Shown piece after piece: positions 29,429 through 38,925 of a stretch of DNA of 64,000 bases (positions are counted from its first letter, which is position 1; the number at the start of each line of letters is the position of its first letter). The notes beneath the pieces are model-generated. The model made no database searches. It saw only the letters and a program-made list of their open reading frames with translations, and was not told the DNA's origin. Origin of the DNA: an uncultured Caulobacterales bacterium (GTDB lineage Bacteria; Pseudomonadota; Alphaproteobacteria; Caulobacterales; Caulobacteraceae); the NCBI GenBank assembly GCA_903858685.1, contig CAIOJR010000101.1, positions 30,763 through 94,762 on the forward strand, written 5' to 3'. The position numbers were made by a program, and so were the translations under genes.

Positions 29429-29465
29429 GCCCGCCAGGCGCTCTTGCGCTACGAATTGGGCGGGC
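29429..29465. promoter_or_regulatory. Inverted repeat upstream of ligC
   Basis: GCCCGCC (29429-29435) and GGCGGGC (29459-29465) are exact reverse complements, 23 bases apart, in the 101-base space between the LysR gene and ligC. It may be part of a LysR-type activator site or a leader hairpin. No convincing -35/-10 pair was found beside it. Confidence 0.3.
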
Positions 29466-29503
29466 GAGCCGTGTCGCTAAGGTTCCATAGGGTTGAGGCG
29501 CAG

Positions 29504-30445
29504 ATGAAGATTGTCATGGCCGGACAGGGCGCCTTCGGGATCAAGCATCTTGAGGCGATCCAGAAGATTGACGGCGTGGAAGTGGCCTCGCTGGTGGGCG
29601 GCAGTCCCGACACGACCAGGGCCGTGGCGGAGCGCTTCAATATTCCCCACTGGACGCTCGACCTGGCCGAAGGTCTGGCTCAGCCGGGCGTAGAGGCCGC
29701 CATTCTGGCCACACCGACCCAGATGCATGCGGCCCAGTCCATCCAGTGTCTTGAAGCCGGCAAGCATGTGCAGGTCGAGATTCCCATGGCGGACAACCTG
29801 AGCGATGCGGTCCGTCTGGACGCCGCCCAGAAGCGGTCCGGAAAGATCGCCATGGCCGGGCATACCCGCCGCTTCAACCCCAGCCATCAGTGGATTCACA
29901 ACCGGATCCAGGCGGGCGAGCTGAATGTCCAGCAGATGGACGTCCAGACCTATTTCTTCCGCCGGACCAATATGAACGCTCTGGGCCAGCCGCGCAGCTG
30001 GACCGATCACCTGCTCTGGCACCATGCCTGCCACACGGTCGACCTGTTCCAGTATCAGACGGGCGAGACCGCCAGCATCGCGCGCGGTGTCCAGGGGCCC
30101 GCCCACCCACAGTTGGGCATCGCCATGGACATGTCGATCCAGATGAAGACCCCCGGGGGCGCGGTCTGCACCCTGTCCCTGTCGTTCAACAATGACGGGC
30201 CGCTGGGCACCTTCTTCCGCTATATCTGCGACAATGGCACCTATCTCGCCCGGTATGACGACCTGTTTGACGGCAAGGAAAACCAGATCGACGTGTCCAA
30301 GGTGGACGTTTCGATGAACGGCATCGAGCTTCAGGACCGTGAATTCTTCGCCGCGATCCGCGAGGGGCGGGAGCCGAACGCCTCGGTCGCCCAGTGCCTG
30401 CCCGCCATGCAGACCCTCGACGCCATCGAAAAGAGCCTTGTCTAG
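29504..30445 (+). CDS. ligC: 4-carboxy-2-hydroxymuconate-6-semialdehyde dehydrogenase
   Basis: 313 residues from ATG 29504, preceded by GAGG; an in-frame start at 29444 would add 20 atypical residues. The N-terminal Rossmann segment is MKIVMAGQGAFGIKHLEAI, a Gfo/Idh/MocA-type NADP site. VEIPMADNLSDAV and GHTRRFNPSHQWIHNRI follow, as in LigC. The enzyme oxidises the hemiacetal form of the ring-cleavage product to 2-pyrone-4,6-dicarboxylate. It is the first gene of the lig run, with the aldolase and tautomerase next. Length matches the ~315-residue LigC. Confidence 0.92.
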   Translation: MKIVMAGQGAFGIKHLEAIQKIDGVEVASLVGGSPDTTRAVAERFNIPHWTLDLAEGLAQPGVEAAILATPTQMHAAQSIQCLEAGKHVQVEIPMADNLSDAVRLDAAQKRSGKIAMAGHTRRFNPSHQWIHNRIQAGELNVQQMDVQTYFFRRTNMNALGQPRSWTDHLLWHHACHTVDLFQYQTGETASIARGVQGPAHPQLGIAMDMSIQMKTPGGAVCTLSLSFNNDGPLGTFFRYICDNGTYLARYDDLFDGKENQIDVSKVDVSMNGIELQDREFFAAIREGREPNASVAQCLPAMQTLDAIEKSLV

Positions 30446-30515
30446 GCCATAGCCCCTTCAGCCTGCGCCGCCGCGGCAAAAGCGAGCGCGGGACCTGAGA
30501 TGACTGGAGACCTCC

Positions 30516-31196
30516 ATGAACCTCGTCGTTCGAAACATTCCCCGCGCTGACGCCGAGGTGATCGATGCGCTGGCCCAATTCGGCGTGGCCACGGTGCACG
30601 AGGCGCAAGGCCGCAAGGGACTTCTGGCGCCCTATATGCGGCCCATCTATCGGCCTGCCAGGATTGCGGGCTCAGCTGTGACCTGCGAGGTCGCACCGGG
30701 CGACAACTGGATGATCCATGTGGCCGCAGAGCAGTGCAAGCCGGGCGACATCCTGGTCGTGGCGCCGACCAGCCCCTGCGATGACGGCTATTTCGGGGAT
30801 CTTCTGGCGACGTCGCTACAGGCGCGCGGCGTGCGCGGCCTGATCATGGATGCGGGCGTGCGCGACGTGGCGGAACTGACCGATATGAAGTTCCCCGTCT
30901 GGTCCAAGGCGGTCTTTGCGCAAGGCACGGTCAAGGAGACCTTGGGCAATGTGAATCTGCCCCTGGTCTGTGCAGGCGCCCTCATCCATCCGGGCGATGT
31001 GATTGTGGCGGACGATGACGGCGTCTGCGTCGTGCGCAGGGCCGACGCGGCGGCAGTCGCCGAAAAGGCTCGCGCGCGTGAAGCCAACGAGGCCGACAAA
31101 CGCGCCAGGCTGGCTGCGGGTGAACTGGGTCTGGACATCTACACGATGCGAGAGCGCCTGGCCGAAAAGGGCCTGCGCTGGGTCGACGAGGCTTAA
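30516..31196 (+). CDS. ligK: 4-carboxy-4-hydroxy-2-oxoadipate aldolase / oxaloacetate decarboxylase
   Basis: 226-residue class II aldolase of the RraA-like fold. Conserved pieces are [15 protein letters not shown], the [21 protein letters not shown] stretch, and [14 protein letters not shown], whose Arg-Asp binds pyruvate and metal. It performs the last step of the 4,5-cleavage pathway, splitting 4-carboxy-4-hydroxy-2-oxoadipate to pyruvate and oxaloacetate in the cytoplasm. It lies 70 bases after ligC and five bases before ligU. Confidence 0.93.
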   Translation: MNLVVRNIPRADAEVIDALAQFGVATVHEAQGRKGLLAPYMRPIYRPARIAGSAVTCEVAPGDNWMIHVAAEQCKPGDILVVAPTSPCDDGYFGDLLATSLQARGVRGLIMDAGVRDVAELTDMKFPVWSKAVFAQGTVKETLGNVNLPLVCAGALIHPGDVIVADDDGVCVVRRADAAAVAEKARAREANEADKRARLAAGELGLDIYTMRERLAEKGLRWVDEA

Positions 31197-31201
31197 GGCT
31201 C

Positions 31202-32293
31202 ATGCAAACGGCCATCCCCTGCACGGTCATGCGCGGCGGCACCTCCAAGGGGCTGTATTTTCTGAGCGGCGATCTGCCCTCGGATGCGCCGACGCGTGAT
31301 GCGGTCCTGGTGGCCGCCATGGGCTCGCCCGACCTGCGCCAGATTGACGGCATGGGCGGCGCTCATCCCCTGACCAGCAAGGTCGCGGTCGTGTCCGCTT
31401 CAAGCCGACCCGATGCCGATGTGGACTATCTGTTCCTCCAGGTGGTGGTGAACGCGCCACGCGTGGACGCCGGTCAGAACTGCGGCAATATTCTTGCGGG
31501 CGTCGGTCCCTTCGCCATCGAAAAGGGTCTGGTGGCGACGACGGGGGATGTGACCGATGTGCGCATCCACATGGTCAATACCGGCGCCATTGCCGTCGCA
31601 GCGGTGCAGACGCCCGGCGGCGTGGTCGCCTATCATGGCGACGCCCGGATCGACGGCGTGCCGGGAACAGCGGCGCCCATTCCGACGGATTTTCTGGACG
31701 TGGCGGGCTCCAGCTGCGGCGCGCTCCTGCCCACGGGACATGCGCGCGATGTCGTCAACGGGGTCGAGGTGACCGCCATCGACAACGGCATGCCCGTGGT
31801 GATCATGCGCGCCAGCGATTTTGGCAAGACCGGCTATGAGACGCCCGAAGCGCTTGAATCCGATCTGGAGCTGAAGGCCAGGATAGAGGCGATCCGGCTG
31901 GCCATAGGCCCCCTCATGAACCTTGGCGATGTGACGAAGAAGACGGTGCCGAAGATGTGTCTGGTCGCGCCGCCGCAAGGGACGGGCGTGATCTGCACCC
32001 GCAATTTCATCCCCCATCGGGTGCACGAGGCGATCGGCGTGCTGGGGGCCGTCAGCGTCGCCACTGCCTGCGTCACGCCGGGGTCTGTCGCCGCGGAGGT
32101 AGCGGGCGTCGCCGATGTGGAAGCGGTCAAGACGCTGGAGGTGGAGCATCCCACCGGCTTCTTCACCGTGGCCATGGATGTGACCTTGGAGAACGGGGCG
32201 ATCCGCGTGCGTCGCTCCGCCCTGCTTCGCACTGCGCGCAAGCTGATGTCGGGCGAGGTCTATGTGGCCCAAAGCCTGTGGGCAGGTAAATGA
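31202..32293 (+). CDS. ligU: 4-oxalomesaconate tautomerase (LigU, PrpF family)
   Basis: 363-residue PrpF-like isomerase with two diaminopimelate-epimerase-like halves. The start IPCTVMRGGTSKGLYF and DGMGGAHPLTSKVAVV are characteristic, and NCGNILAGVGPFAIEKGLV gives the first catalytic Cys region. It converts the keto and enol/geometric forms of 4-oxalomesaconate so LigJ can hydrate the product. It overlaps the next gene by four bases (ATGA at 32290-32293). Confidence 0.9.
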   Translation: MQTAIPCTVMRGGTSKGLYFLSGDLPSDAPTRDAVLVAAMGSPDLRQIDGMGGAHPLTSKVAVVSASSRPDADVDYLFLQVVVNAPRVDAGQNCGNILAGVGPFAIEKGLVATTGDVTDVRIHMVNTGAIAVAAVQTPGGVVAYHGDARIDGVPGTAAPIPTDFLDVAGSSCGALLPTGHARDVVNGVEVTAIDNGMPVVIMRASDFGKTGYETPEALESDLELKARIEAIRLAIGPLMNLGDVTKKTVPKMCLVAPPQGTGVICTRNFIPHRVHEAIGVLGAVSVATACVTPGSVAAEVAGVADVEAVKTLEVEHPTGFFTVAMDVTLENGAIRVRRSALLRTARKLMSGEVYVAQSLWAGK

Positions 32294-33177
32294 GCGCCAC
32301 GACACGCATCGCCCTGATCGGCTTTGGCGAGGTTGGCCAGACCCTGGCGGAGGACCTCGCAGGCGCTGGTGTGACTGACCTCGTCGCGTTTGACGTGAAG
32401 TTTTCAGATCCCGAGAGCCCGCCGTCCCGCGCTCTGGCGCAACACCTTGATGTGCGCGTTGCGGCAACGGCGGGGCAGGCCTCGGCGGACGCCGATCTGG
32501 TGATCTGCGCCGTCACAGCGGCGCAGGATGTGGCGGCCGCGCGGGCAGTGGCGGCGGGCGGTTTGGGCAAGGGCGGATTCTTCCTGGACCTCAACTCCGC
32601 CTCACCCGGCATGAAACTGGCTTCGGCGGCGCTGATCGAGGCGGCTGGCGGCCTTTATGTCGAAGCCGCTGTGATGAGCCCGATCGGACCGAAGCGCATC
32701 GCCTCGCCCATGTTGCTTGGCGGCCCGCACATGGCGGCCTTTCTTGAACTGGCCGCGCCGCTCGGCTTTAGCGGCGCAAGGCCGTTTTCTGAAGTGCTCG
32801 GCAAGGCGTCGGCGGCCAAGATGTGTCGCAGCGTGATGGTCAAGGGGATCGAGGCCCTGTTGACGGAGTCCCTGTTGGCGGCGCGCCACTATGATGTGCT
32901 GGATACGGTGGTCGGCTCGCTCAGCGATCTGTTTCCTCTGCCCAACTGGCCGCAATTGTCGCGCTACATGATCTCGCGCTCGGTCGAACACGGGGTGCGG
33001 CGGGCGGAGGAAATGCGCGAAGCGGCCCGCACGGTGGAAGAGGCGGGCGTCGCGCCCTTGCTGACCCGCATGATTTCCGAACGTCAGGACGCCTCGGCCC
33101 ATTACCGTTCCGCACTCGCCGAAGACGATCTCGCAGCGATGCTGGACGCCATCATCAGGGAGACGAAACCGTCATGA
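32290..33177 (+). CDS. NAD(P)-binding dehydrogenase, DUF1932 type, in the lig operon
   Basis: 295 residues. The N-terminal Rossmann domain begins RIALIGFGEVGQTLAEDLAGAG; the middle has DLNSASPGMKLASAALIEAAGGLYVEAAVMSP, as in beta-hydroxyacid dehydrogenases; and GKASAAKMCRSVMVKGIEALLTESL carries the Lys in the catalytic position of that superfamily. The C-terminal helical domain fits DUF1932. It overlaps ligU upstream and ligJ downstream by four bases each, so it is made with them, yet the known pathway needs no second oxidoreductase here. It may handle a side product or a reversible 2-hydroxy/2-oxo acid; the reaction is unassigned. Confidence 0.85.
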   Translation: MSATTRIALIGFGEVGQTLAEDLAGAGVTDLVAFDVKFSDPESPPSRALAQHLDVRVAATAGQASADADLVICAVTAAQDVAAARAVAAGGLGKGGFFLDLNSASPGMKLASAALIEAAGGLYVEAAVMSPIGPKRIASPMLLGGPHMAAFLELAAPLGFSGARPFSEVLGKASAAKMCRSVMVKGIEALLTESLLAARHYDVLDTVVGSLSDLFPLPNWPQLSRYMISRSVEHGVRRAEEMREAARTVEEAGVAPLLTRMISERQDASAHYRSALAEDDLAAMLDAIIRETKPS

Positions 33178-34196
33178 TCATCGACTGTCACGGCCACTAC
33201 ACCACTGCGCCCAAGGCCCATGATGACTGGCGCGACGCCCAGAAGGCCGACTTCAAATCGGGGGGCGATGTCGATCCGGCCTATCCGGCCATTTCCGACG
33301 ACGAGATCCGCGAAAGCATCGAAAAGAACCAGCTGCGCCTGTTGAAGGAACGCGGCGCGGACATGACGATCTTTTCGCCGCGCGCTTCCACCATGGCCCA
33401 CCATGTGGGCGACGAGGCGGTGTCGCAGGCCTGGACCCGGCGCTGCAATGATCTGATCCGGCGGGTGGTCGATCTCTATCCCCAGACCTTCATCAGCGTC
33501 TGCCAGCTGCCCCAGTCGCCGGGCGTGTCGGTCGCGCACTCGATTGCGGAGCTGGAGCGGTGCGTCAATGAACTGGGCTTTGTCGGCTGCAACCTGAACC
33601 CTGACCCGTCAGGCGGCCACTGGACCGCGCCGCCCCTGACCGACCGCGCCTGGTATCCCTTCTTTGAAAGGATGGTGGAGCTGGACGTTCCGGCCATGGT
33701 CCACGTGTCTGGCTCGTGCAACGCCAATTTCCACGCCACGGGCGCCCACTACATCAATGCCGACACCACAGCCTTCATGCAATTTCTGGAAGGCGATCTG
33801 TTCAAGGATTTCCCGACGCTTCGCTTCATCATTCCCCACGGCGGCGGGGCGGTTCCCTATCACTGGGGCCGGTATCGCGGTCTGGCCGACATGTTGAAAA
33901 AGCCGCCCCTGCGCGAGCATGTGATGCGCAACGTCTATTTCGACACCTGCGTCTATCACCAGCCGGGCATAGACCTGCTGTTCAAGGTGATCGACGTCGA
34001 GAACATCCTGTTCGGCTCTGAAATGGTGGGCGCGGTGCGCGGCATCGATCCGGAAACCGGGCACTATTTCGACGACACCAAGCGCTATATCGACGCCCTG
34101 CCGATCAGCGCCGCCGACAAGGCCAAGATATTTTCGGGCAATGCGCGCCGGGTCTATCCACGTCTGGACGCCAGCCTGACAGCGCGAGGCCTGTGA
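33174..34196 (+). CDS. ligJ: 4-oxalomesaconate hydratase
   Basis: 340-residue amidohydrolase-fold hydratase. MIIDCHGHYTT gives the first metal-binding His pair; later IIPHGGGAVPYHWGR and the GSEMVGAVRGIDPETGHYFDDT segment are strongly LigJ-like. It adds water to the double bond of 4-oxalomesaconate to give 4-carboxy-4-hydroxy-2-oxoadipate. Length equals the ~341 residues of the Sphingobium enzyme. The start overlaps the dehydrogenase stop by four bases and the stop overlaps the ligI start by one. Confidence 0.93.
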   Translation: MIIDCHGHYTTAPKAHDDWRDAQKADFKSGGDVDPAYPAISDDEIRESIEKNQLRLLKERGADMTIFSPRASTMAHHVGDEAVSQAWTRRCNDLIRRVVDLYPQTFISVCQLPQSPGVSVAHSIAELERCVNELGFVGCNLNPDPSGGHWTAPPLTDRAWYPFFERMVELDVPAMVHVSGSCNANFHATGAHYINADTTAFMQFLEGDLFKDFPTLRFIIPHGGGAVPYHWGRYRGLADMLKKPPLREHVMRNVYFDTCVYHQPGIDLLFKVIDVENILFGSEMVGAVRGIDPETGHYFDDTKRYIDALPISAADKAKIFSGNARRVYPRLDASLTARGL

Positions 34197-35092
34197 TGGC
34201 GGATTTCGTGATGGATTTTGGCTGGCGGGTCTGGCACCCGTCGCCGTCCAGTCCAGCCTTTGCGGCGCCGGCGGGCGCGGTGGACGCCCACTGCCACGTC
34301 TTTGGGCCGGGCGATGTCTTTCCCTATGCGCCCAGCCGCAAATATACGCCCTGCGACGGGACCAAGGACCAGCTCTGGGCGCTGCGCAAGCATCTGGGCT
34401 TCAGCCGCTCCGTCATTGTTCAGGCCACCTGCCACGGCGCCGACAATCGCGCCCTGATCGACGCCATCGCCCATTCCGGGGGCACGGCGCGCGGCGTGGC
34501 GACCGTCACGCGCGACATCACGGATGAGCAACTGCATGCGCTTCATGCCGCCGGTGTCCGCGGCGTGCGCTTCAACTTCGTCAAGCGGCTGGTGGATTCG
34601 CTGCCCCATGACGAGCTGAAGGAGATCGCCGCCCGGATCGCGCCTCTGGGGTGGCACATCGTGATCTATTTTGTGGCCGATGAGCTTGAGGAGCTGTCTG
34701 ACTTCTTCCTCAGCCTGCCTGCGCCTCTGGTTGTGGATCATATGGGAACGCCTGATGTGTCCAGGCCGGTCGACGGTGCGGACTTCAACCGGTTTGTGGA
34801 CTTCATGGCCGCGCGTGACGATATCTGGTGCAAGGTCACGTGTCCGGAGCGGCTGTCGAAACAGACCCCGCCCTTCTATGGGGACGTGATCCCGTTTGGC
34901 CGTCGCATTGTAGAGACCTATCCCGACCGTGTCCTTTGGGGCACCGACTGGCCGCATCCGAACCTGAAGACCCATACGCCCGATGAGGGCCAGCTGGTGG
35001 ACTTCATCCCTCAGATCGCGCCGACCGCGGCGCTTCAGCAAAAGCTGCTGGTGGACAATCCCATGCGTCTCTATTGGCCCGAAGAGGTCTGA
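34196..35092 (+). CDS. ligI: 2-pyrone-4,6-dicarboxylate hydrolase
   Basis: 298-residue amidohydrolase that opens the pyrone ring of 2-pyrone-4,6-dicarboxylate. AVDAHCHVFGPGDVFPYAPSRKY is the LigI opening with its His-x-His; VVDHMGTPDV and the C-terminal WGTDWPHPNLKTHTPDEG, with the catalytic Asp, complete the set. ATG 34196 overlaps the ligJ stop (TGATG); a GTG three bases earlier is also possible. Confidence 0.94.
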   Translation: MADFVMDFGWRVWHPSPSSPAFAAPAGAVDAHCHVFGPGDVFPYAPSRKYTPCDGTKDQLWALRKHLGFSRSVIVQATCHGADNRALIDAIAHSGGTARGVATVTRDITDEQLHALHAAGVRGVRFNFVKRLVDSLPHDELKEIAARIAPLGWHIVIYFVADELEELSDFFLSLPAPLVVDHMGTPDVSRPVDGADFNRFVDFMAARDDIWCKVTCPERLSKQTPPFYGDVIPFGRRIVETYPDRVLWGTDWPHPNLKTHTPDEGQLVDFIPQIAPTAALQQKLLVDNPMRLYWPEEV

Positions 35093-35093
35093 C

Positions 35094-35468
35094 ATGAGCC
35101 AAAAACCCTATCACGACATTCCCGGAACCATCCTGTTCGATGCAGAGCAGTCGCGCGCCGGGTTTCATCTGAACCAGTTCTGCATGTCCCTGATGAAGGC
35201 TGACAATCGCGCAGCATTCAAGGCGGACGAGCGAGGCTATCTTGACCAGTGGCCGATGACAGAGGCGCAGAAGCAGTCGGTGCTGAGGCGGGACTGGAAC
35301 GGCATGCTGGCTCTGGGCGGAAACATCTATTTCACGTCCAAGATCGCGGCGACAGACGGCCTGTCTTTCCAGCAGATCGCCGCGATCATGAGCGGCGTCA
35401 CCCAGCCGGAATATGCCGCCATGATGCTGGCGGGCGGTCGCTCCATCGAAGGCAACCGATATAAATAG
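35094..35468 (+). CDS. ligA: Protocatechuate 4,5-dioxygenase alpha subunit
   Basis: 124-residue small subunit, starting at ATG 35094, two bases after the ligI stop. DIPGTILFDAEQSRAGFHLNQFCMSLMKADNRAAFKADERGYLDQW and ALGGNIYFTSKIAATDGLSFQQIA are the LigA pattern in outline. The alpha chain packs over the active site of the beta chain. Shorter than the ~139-residue Sphingobium LigA because it lacks part of the N-terminal extension. Confidence 0.92.
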   Translation: MSQKPYHDIPGTILFDAEQSRAGFHLNQFCMSLMKADNRAAFKADERGYLDQWPMTEAQKQSVLRRDWNGMLALGGNIYFTSKIAATDGLSFQQIAAIMSGVTQPEYAAMMLAGGRSIEGNRYK

Positions 35469-35474
35469 CCACTT

Positions 35475-36355
<881 letters not shown>

Positions 36356-36368
36356 AGCCCTTATCCCG

Positions 36369-37220
36369 TCAGGCGGGACTGGGGACGGCCTCATTCTCGA
36401 TCACCAGAAGGGCTGCTGCGGTGTTGGAGATCGGGATGTGATAGTGGCTGTGGATGTGACGCCGCCTGCCCGTCAGGGCGGCGGACATGGCGATCCACAT
36501 CAGGACCTCCACCCCTTGCGACCCGGACAAGGCCACCAGTTCGCGCGTGGTGTAGCCGGTCAGGGCCTTGGGGTCGTTGACCAGCCTGTCCAGACATAAC
36601 AGGTCGAATTCCTTGTTGATGAAGCCCGCGCGCTCGCCGTCGAGCTGGTGCGACAGACCGCCGGTGGCGATGACCGCCACGCGCTTGTCTTCCGGCCAGG
36701 ATTCGATAGCCCGTCCGAGCGCCTGTCCCAGCTTGTAGCTGCGAAGCGCGGAGGGGAGGGGGTGCTGAACCGTATTGAAACAGATCGGCACGGCGGGCGG
36801 CATGTCTCCATTCGGCCAGAACAGCTCCATCGGAATGCAGAAGGCGTGATCCACCAGCAATTCCTGACATGTGACGAGGTCGAACTCCTCCTCCACCAGA
36901 TGCTCGATCACGTGCCAGCTCAGGTCAGGGTCGCCCTTGAACGGATGCCGGACAGGCAGGCCCCAGCCTTCGTCGGCATTGCTGTATTGCGCCGCCGCGC
37001 CGACCGAGAATGTCGGCATCTTGTCGAGGAAAAAGTTCAGCCCGTGGTCGTTGTAGAGCACCACCACCACTTCTGGCCGGACCTTGGCCAGCCAGTCATG
37101 CGCCGGTCCAAATCCGTCGAAGAAGGGTTTCCAATAGGCGTCCTGCTGTTTGTGGTCGGCGATGGCGCGACCAATGGCGGGAACGTGAGAGACGGCGAGG
37201 CCGCCAACGAGCTTGGCCAT
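36369..37220 (-). CDS. Second protocatechuate 4,5-dioxygenase-type beta subunit (PmdB-like)
   Basis: 283-residue class III extradiol dioxygenase, clearly diverged from the neighbouring LigB. All catalytic residues are kept: His12 (VSHVP), His59 (YNDHGL), His125 (VDHAF), His191 (GGLSHQLDGERAG) and Glu238 (SQGVEVLMW). NFFLDKMPTFSVGAAAQYSNADEGWGLPV recalls the Comamonas PmdB branch rather than LigB. Because a separate alpha chain lies upstream it is not the fused ~420-residue gallate dioxygenase. It sits behind pobA and probably cleaves the protocatechuate pobA makes; 3-O-methylgallate or gallate remain possible. Confidence 0.85.
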   Translation of the reverse strand: MAKLVGGLAVSHVPAIGRAIADHKQQDAYWKPFFDGFGPAHDWLAKVRPEVVVVLYNDHGLNFFLDKMPTFSVGAAAQYSNADEGWGLPVRHPFKGDPDLSWHVIEHLVEEEFDLVTCQELLVDHAFCIPMELFWPNGDMPPAVPICFNTVQHPLPSALRSYKLGQALGRAIESWPEDKRVAVIATGGLSHQLDGERAGFINKEFDLLCLDRLVNDPKALTGYTTRELVALSGSQGVEVLMWIAMSAALTGRRRHIHSHYHIPISNTAAALLVIENEAVPSPA

Positions 37221-37224
37221 GATC

Positions 37225-37578
37225 TCAACCTTGCGCTGATGCTTGAAGTTTGGCCTTGAAGGCCTCGACGCTCATGCCGGTCTGCTGGGCGCCAAGATCC
37301 TGCACATTCAGGCCGAGGATTCCGGCGAGCTTGGCCAGATAGTAGATGTTGCCGCCCGCCGCGATGAGCTGAAGCACATTGCGGCTTGCAACCGCAGCGC
37401 GCTGCTCCGGAGTCAGGCCGTAGCGGTCGCAATAGGCGGCCTCGTCAACCACAAAGGCCGCGCGATTGGCGGCGTCGTTGAATGAAAAGCACATGCGGTT
37501 GAGCGCATAGCCCTTCTGCGCTTCAGCGCCGTCAAAGACGGTTGTGCCAGGTATGGGCGCAGGGGCTGAACGCGTCAT
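37225..37578 (-). CDS. Second protocatechuate 4,5-dioxygenase-type alpha subunit (PmdA-like)
   Basis: 117-residue LigA-family chain: PIPGTTVFDGAEAQKGYALNRMCFSFNDAANRAAF and AAGGNIYYLAKLAGILGLNVQDLG in outline. It is much diverged from the LigA at 35094-35468, including loss of the RSxEGNRY tail. Only four bases separate it from the beta-chain gene, so the two should form one enzyme. It lies 31 bases after pobA. Confidence 0.85.
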   Translation of the reverse strand: MTRSAPAPIPGTTVFDGAEAQKGYALNRMCFSFNDAANRAAFVVDEAAYCDRYGLTPEQRAAVASRNVLQLIAAGGNIYYLAKLAGILGLNVQDLGAQQTGMSVEAFKAKLQASAQG

Positions 37579-37609
37579 GACTTAGTCTCCTCTTGATCGC
37601 GGCGCTGGA

Positions 37610-38788
37610 TTACAGCGTCAGCGGCAGGCCCACATAGTTTTCCGCCAGCATGGACTGTGCGGCGCGGGACGAGCGGATATAGGCCAGCTCAGCGGCCTGC
37701 AACTTGCGGTCGATGCTGCTGGTGTCGGGAAAACGGTGCGTGAGGGAGGTGAACCACCAGGAGAACCTCTCCGCCTTCCACACCCGCGCCAGGGCGCGCT
37801 GTGAATAGTGGTCGATCCCGGCCTTGCCAGCGCCGCTGTAGACGTCGCTCAAAGCTTCGCTCAGCATGATCACGTCGGTGGCGGCGAGGTTGAGGCCCTT
37901 GGCGCCCGTGGGCGGCACGATGTGGGCCGCGTCGCCCGCCAGGAACAGACGCCCCCAGCGCATCGGTTCGGCGACAAAGCTGCGTAGGGGCGCGATGCTC
38001 TTCTCAAATGACGGGCCTCGCACGACCTCGGCGCCTGAGTTTGCGCCAAGCCTGAGGCAGAGCTCGTCCCAGAAACGGTCGTCGGACCAGTCCTCGATCC
38101 GGTCGTCGAGCGAGCACTGCACATAGTAGCGGCTGCGGGTCTGGGAGCGCATGCTGGCCAGGGCAAAGCCGCGCTCGTGGCTGGCATAGATCAGTTCGTG
38201 ATTGCAGGGCGGCACCTCGGCCAGGATGCCCAGCCAGCCAAAGGGGTAAACCTTTTCAAAGGTCTGCAGGACATTAGGGGGGATGCTGGCGCGACTGATC
38301 CCGTGATAGCCGTCGCAGCCCGCCACGAAATCGCAGTCGATGCGGGCGGCCTCGCCGTTTTCGGTGAAGGTCACATAGGGATGGTTGGTGTCCAGATCGT
38401 GCAGGGCGACATGCTCAGCCTGATAGCGCACATCGAGACCGCGCGAGACGGCGGCGGCGTTCAGGTCCGCCATGACTTCGGACTGGCCATAGACAACCAC
38501 GCTCGCGCCGCCGGTCAGGTCCGCAAAATCCACGCGGAAGACCTCGTCGTCGCACGAAATGTTGGCGCCCGTGTGGACCAGGCCCTCGGCGCGCAGGCGC
38601 TGATCAAGGCCAAGCCGCGCCAACAGATCGACGGTCACCTGTTCCAGTACGCCCGCCCGGACGCGACCGGCCACATAGTCCTGACTGCGCTGTTCCAGAA
38701 CCGTGCAGGCGATCCCCTCCTGATGCAGCAGATGCGCCAGCAACAATCCGGCCGGGCCCGCGCCCACAATCACGACCTTTGTCCGCAA
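37610..38788 (-). CDS. pobA: 4-hydroxybenzoate 3-monooxygenase
   Basis: 392-residue flavoprotein that turns 4-hydroxybenzoate into protocatechuate with NAD(P)H and oxygen. The FAD Rossmann motif is KVVIVGAGPAGLLLAHLLHQEG; RVRAGVLEQ, the DG motif CDFVAGCDGYHGISR and FLAGDAAHIVPPTGAKGLNLA are all diagnostic. I chose TTG 38788, nine bases after a GGGAGG site, because it gives the family's 390-394 residues and the usual N-terminus. ATG 38812 would put eight odd residues before it and has no ribosome site. Divergent from pobR; first gene of the run with the second dioxygenase. Confidence 0.93.
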   Translation of the reverse strand: MRTKVVIVGAGPAGLLLAHLLHQEGIACTVLEQRSQDYVAGRVRAGVLEQVTVDLLARLGLDQRLRAEGLVHTGANISCDDEVFRVDFADLTGGASVVVYGQSEVMADLNAAAVSRGLDVRYQAEHVALHDLDTNHPYVTFTENGEAARIDCDFVAGCDGYHGISRASIPPNVLQTFEKVYPFGWLGILAEVPPCNHELIYASHERGFALASMRSQTRSRYYVQCSLDDRIEDWSDDRFWDELCLRLGANSGAEVVRGPSFEKSIAPLRSFVAEPMRWGRLFLAGDAAHIVPPTGAKGLNLAATDVIMLSEALSDVYSGAGKAGIDHYSQRALARVWKAERFSWWFTSLTHRFPDTSSIDRKLQAAELAYIRSSRAAQSMLAENYVGLPLTL

Positions 38789-38790
38789 AA

Positions 38791-38837
38791 CGGATGTCCT
38801 CCCGCGCCACATGTTGAGCCCAGACTGACGACATCCG
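38791..38837 (-). promoter_or_regulatory. pobA leader inverted repeat over the ribosome site
   Basis: CGGATGTC (38791-38798) and GACATCCG (38830-38837) are perfect 8-base complements, 31 bases apart. In the pobA transcript the arm next to the TTG start touches the GGGAGG Shine-Dalgarno (38798-38803), so the stem could mask it. Alternatively the arms are half-sites for the AraC-type PobR. Confidence 0.45.
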
Positions 38838-38925
38838 GGCTTGCGGGCGATGGAGAAGGCGGCCAATTACTTGGATTTTTTGACCGGCCGGGCTAGGCTG
38901 ACAATCCTGCCGGAGAAGGGCCCCC

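Noticed and set aside
36369-37220. Gallate dioxygenase assignment for the second LigB-type chain
   Set aside because: Gallate dioxygenases of the GalA/DesB kind are single fused chains of about 420 residues; here alpha and beta are separate and the beta sequence recalls PmdB. Activity on gallate is still not excluded.
38880-38905. Sigma70 promoter for pobR (TTGACC with GACAAT)
   Set aside because: Spacing is only 14 bases, too short for a convincing promoter.
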